NCBI GenBank assembly: GCA_035691865.1
Contig: DASSIM010000001.1
Location: 10,907-74,906, forward strand
Source of the DNA: Nitrosopolaris sp035691865
GTDB lineage: Archaea; Thermoproteota; Nitrososphaeria; Nitrososphaerales; Nitrososphaeraceae
Direction of reading: 5' to 3'
DNA length: 64,000 nucleotides
The notes below the pieces were generated by a model. The model ran no database searches, was not told the origin of the DNA, and was given only the letters and a program-made list of their open reading frames with translations. Below, piece by piece: positions 63,277-64,000 of the stretch (position 1 is the stretch's first letter; each line of letters begins with the position of its first letter). Made by a program: the position numbers and the translations under genes.

Positions 63277-63519
63277 TTGAAAATAGGCTTCTGGTCCGCA
63301 TCGGTTGCGGTAATCTTGTTAGTCCTGTTCAAAATTCAATCATTGGCTATGGTTCTTTCACTTATAATCTCTCTTTTGGCACTTGATGAGTTGTGCTACA
63401 TCTTCATGAGCTTGGCAGCTCTATTCGCATTTCCAGTCTTCGAGAACCACGGCTCACAAAAGTGGATTAGGCTGTTTTTTTCTTCGCTAACGCTTTGGAT
63501 ATACCGTTGTTTTGCATAG
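63277..63519 (+). CDS. Possible small membrane protein or membrane-gene fragment (80 aa)
   Basis: TTG-started frame with two hydrophobic segments (ASVAVILLVLFKIQ, MVLSLIISLLAL) and a third (IFMSLAALFAFPVF). No family recognised; its place in a decayed region favours a fragment. Confidence 0.3.
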   Translation: MKIGFWSASVAVILLVLFKIQSLAMVLSLIISLLALDELCYIFMSLAALFAFPVFENHGSQKWIRLFFSSLTLWIYRCFA

Positions 63520-63825
63520 TATATTTTCACCCCACTTTCTCTGTCGGCACAATGCTTTTCGCTTTGCCCCAGGATCATTGTTGTTATTAGCACTATTCTT
63601 TAGAAGACAGTTATCCGTTTTATAGGGCACTTTGGAATCGGGAGTACTCGTTGTAAATATATCCGGTATCATCTCACGGTTTTTGTTTCTTACGAATGAA
63701 GGATAATATGCGTCAAGCTGAGCTAGCAGAAGATATTGAGGTCAAACTTCGGCTCGGTTCGGCATCATACTGTATACATCAAATCTTTATAGCATACGAA
63801 TGCCATTTATACTGATAGTTTAGCA

Positions 63826-64000
63826 ATGCAGCGAGGTTACTTTATTTTAATAGCAGGAGCAGTACTATTAATTTCAGGAATAGTCATTTCTATATTGTGG
63901 GCTGTGCCTTTCGCAGGCACAATAATACGTGAAAATACCATTCTGAGTGGTGTCTCAATTCGACCAGCTGGTTCAGTAAATGCATTTACTCCGGTAATAG
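63826..64000 (+). CDS. Membrane-anchored exported protein, cut by the window end
   Basis: ATG at 63826, MQRGYFILIAGAVLLISGIV, then SILWAVPFAGTIIRENTIL and SIRPAGSVNAF, open to the window edge (58 codons). One N-terminal TM anchor with an extracellular strand-rich start. ATTTATA about 20 nt upstream can serve as TATA box. The layout resembles small p24/GOLD-like membrane proteins of this archaeal class, an inference. Confidence 0.6.
   Translation, partial: MQRGYFILIAGAVLLISGIVISILWAVPFAGTIIRENTILSGVSIRPAGSVNAFTPVI

Larger units (their letters stand above)
62408..63825. other. Decayed intergenic stretch
   Basis: 1.4 kb with broken frames only. On the minus strand about 63120-62955 reads LQILVKYLRLLCKNCGKAIK and on to a stop, preceded and followed by other coding-like pieces in shifted frames, which looks like an eroded gene that I cannot name. 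An inverted repeat and one small hydrophobic frame are listed separately. Confidence 0.4.

Noticed and set aside
1..64000. CRISPR arrays, rRNA genes, intact insertion sequences, integrase and attachment sites
   Set aside because: Looked for by eye; no regularly spaced repeats, rRNA-like segments or intact transposase/integrase reading frames were seen.

Overview
The window is chromosomal DNA from an ammonia-oxidiser-type archaeon of the class Nitrososphaeria (Thaumarchaeota), most likely a soil lineage near Nitrososphaerales. The evidence is the archaeal information-processing genes (SBDS, exosome Rrp4/Rrp41/Rrp42, L37Ae, Pcc1, RpoD, L18e, L13, S9, L44e, prefoldin beta), a helicase-less XPF nuclease, a fused Lrp-like siroheme decarboxylase, a membrane-anchored cupredoxin, a class II HMG-CoA reductase, an intron-bearing tRNA-Ser and several lineage-restricted families (DUF6659-like, small zinc-ribbon proteins, a repeated winged-helix family). 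By eye the DNA is AT-rich, about 40% G+C. Many genes have a TATA-like box 25-35 nt before the start and no obvious Shine-Dalgarno, as expected for leaderless archaeal transcripts.

Layout. 0-8 kb: L44e (cut by the window edge), a GNA1-like acetyltransferase, a Hjc-like nuclease, a heme block (fused AhbAB; chlorite-dismutase/ChdC-family protein, DUF1802 protein and aldo/keto reductase in one operon), SufC, a blue copper protein and a zinc microprotein. 8-15 kb: two divergent translation/transcription superoperons, rpoD-L18e-L13-S9 on the minus strand and SBDS-Rrp4-Rrp41-Rrp42-L37Ae-Pcc1 on the plus strand. 15-21 kb: secreted proteins, DedA, prefoldin beta, XPF nuclease and two helical repeat proteins. 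21-30 kb: a compact histidine operon hisGDC-HAD-BHAF behind HMG-CoA reductase; the HAD protein is a candidate histidinol-phosphatase, and hisI/hisE are absent. 30-43 kb: a PQQ-type sugar dehydrogenase, a CBS-HPF fusion that looks like a ribosome hibernation factor, tRNA-Ser(TGA) with two introns, ilvD, signal peptidase, three members of a winged-helix family, a UbiA prenyltransferase and a frameshifted sugar nucleotidyltransferase.

43-64 kb is accessory: a G+C-rich candidate structured RNA, a multi-TM/LivJ-like receptor fusion, a cluster of four Gly/Asn/Ser-rich secreted proteins (47.3-51.5 kb) that may build a cell-surface matrix, a soluble histidine kinase, Hsp20, an MgtA-type ATPase, remnants of two short-chain dehydrogenase genes, a P1B-type metal ATPase, and a decayed stretch ending in a membrane protein cut by the window edge.

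The observations most worth follow-up are: (1) four genes (L37Ae, the LivJ-like receptor, the histidine kinase, the P1B ATPase) whose coding extends upstream of any ATG/GTG/TTG and which each have an in-frame CTG at or near the place a start is expected; (2) the structured RNA candidate at 43.4-43.5 kb; (3) the CBS-HPF fusion; (4) the Gly-rich surface-protein cluster; (5) the D-loop plus anticodon-loop introns in tRNA-Ser.
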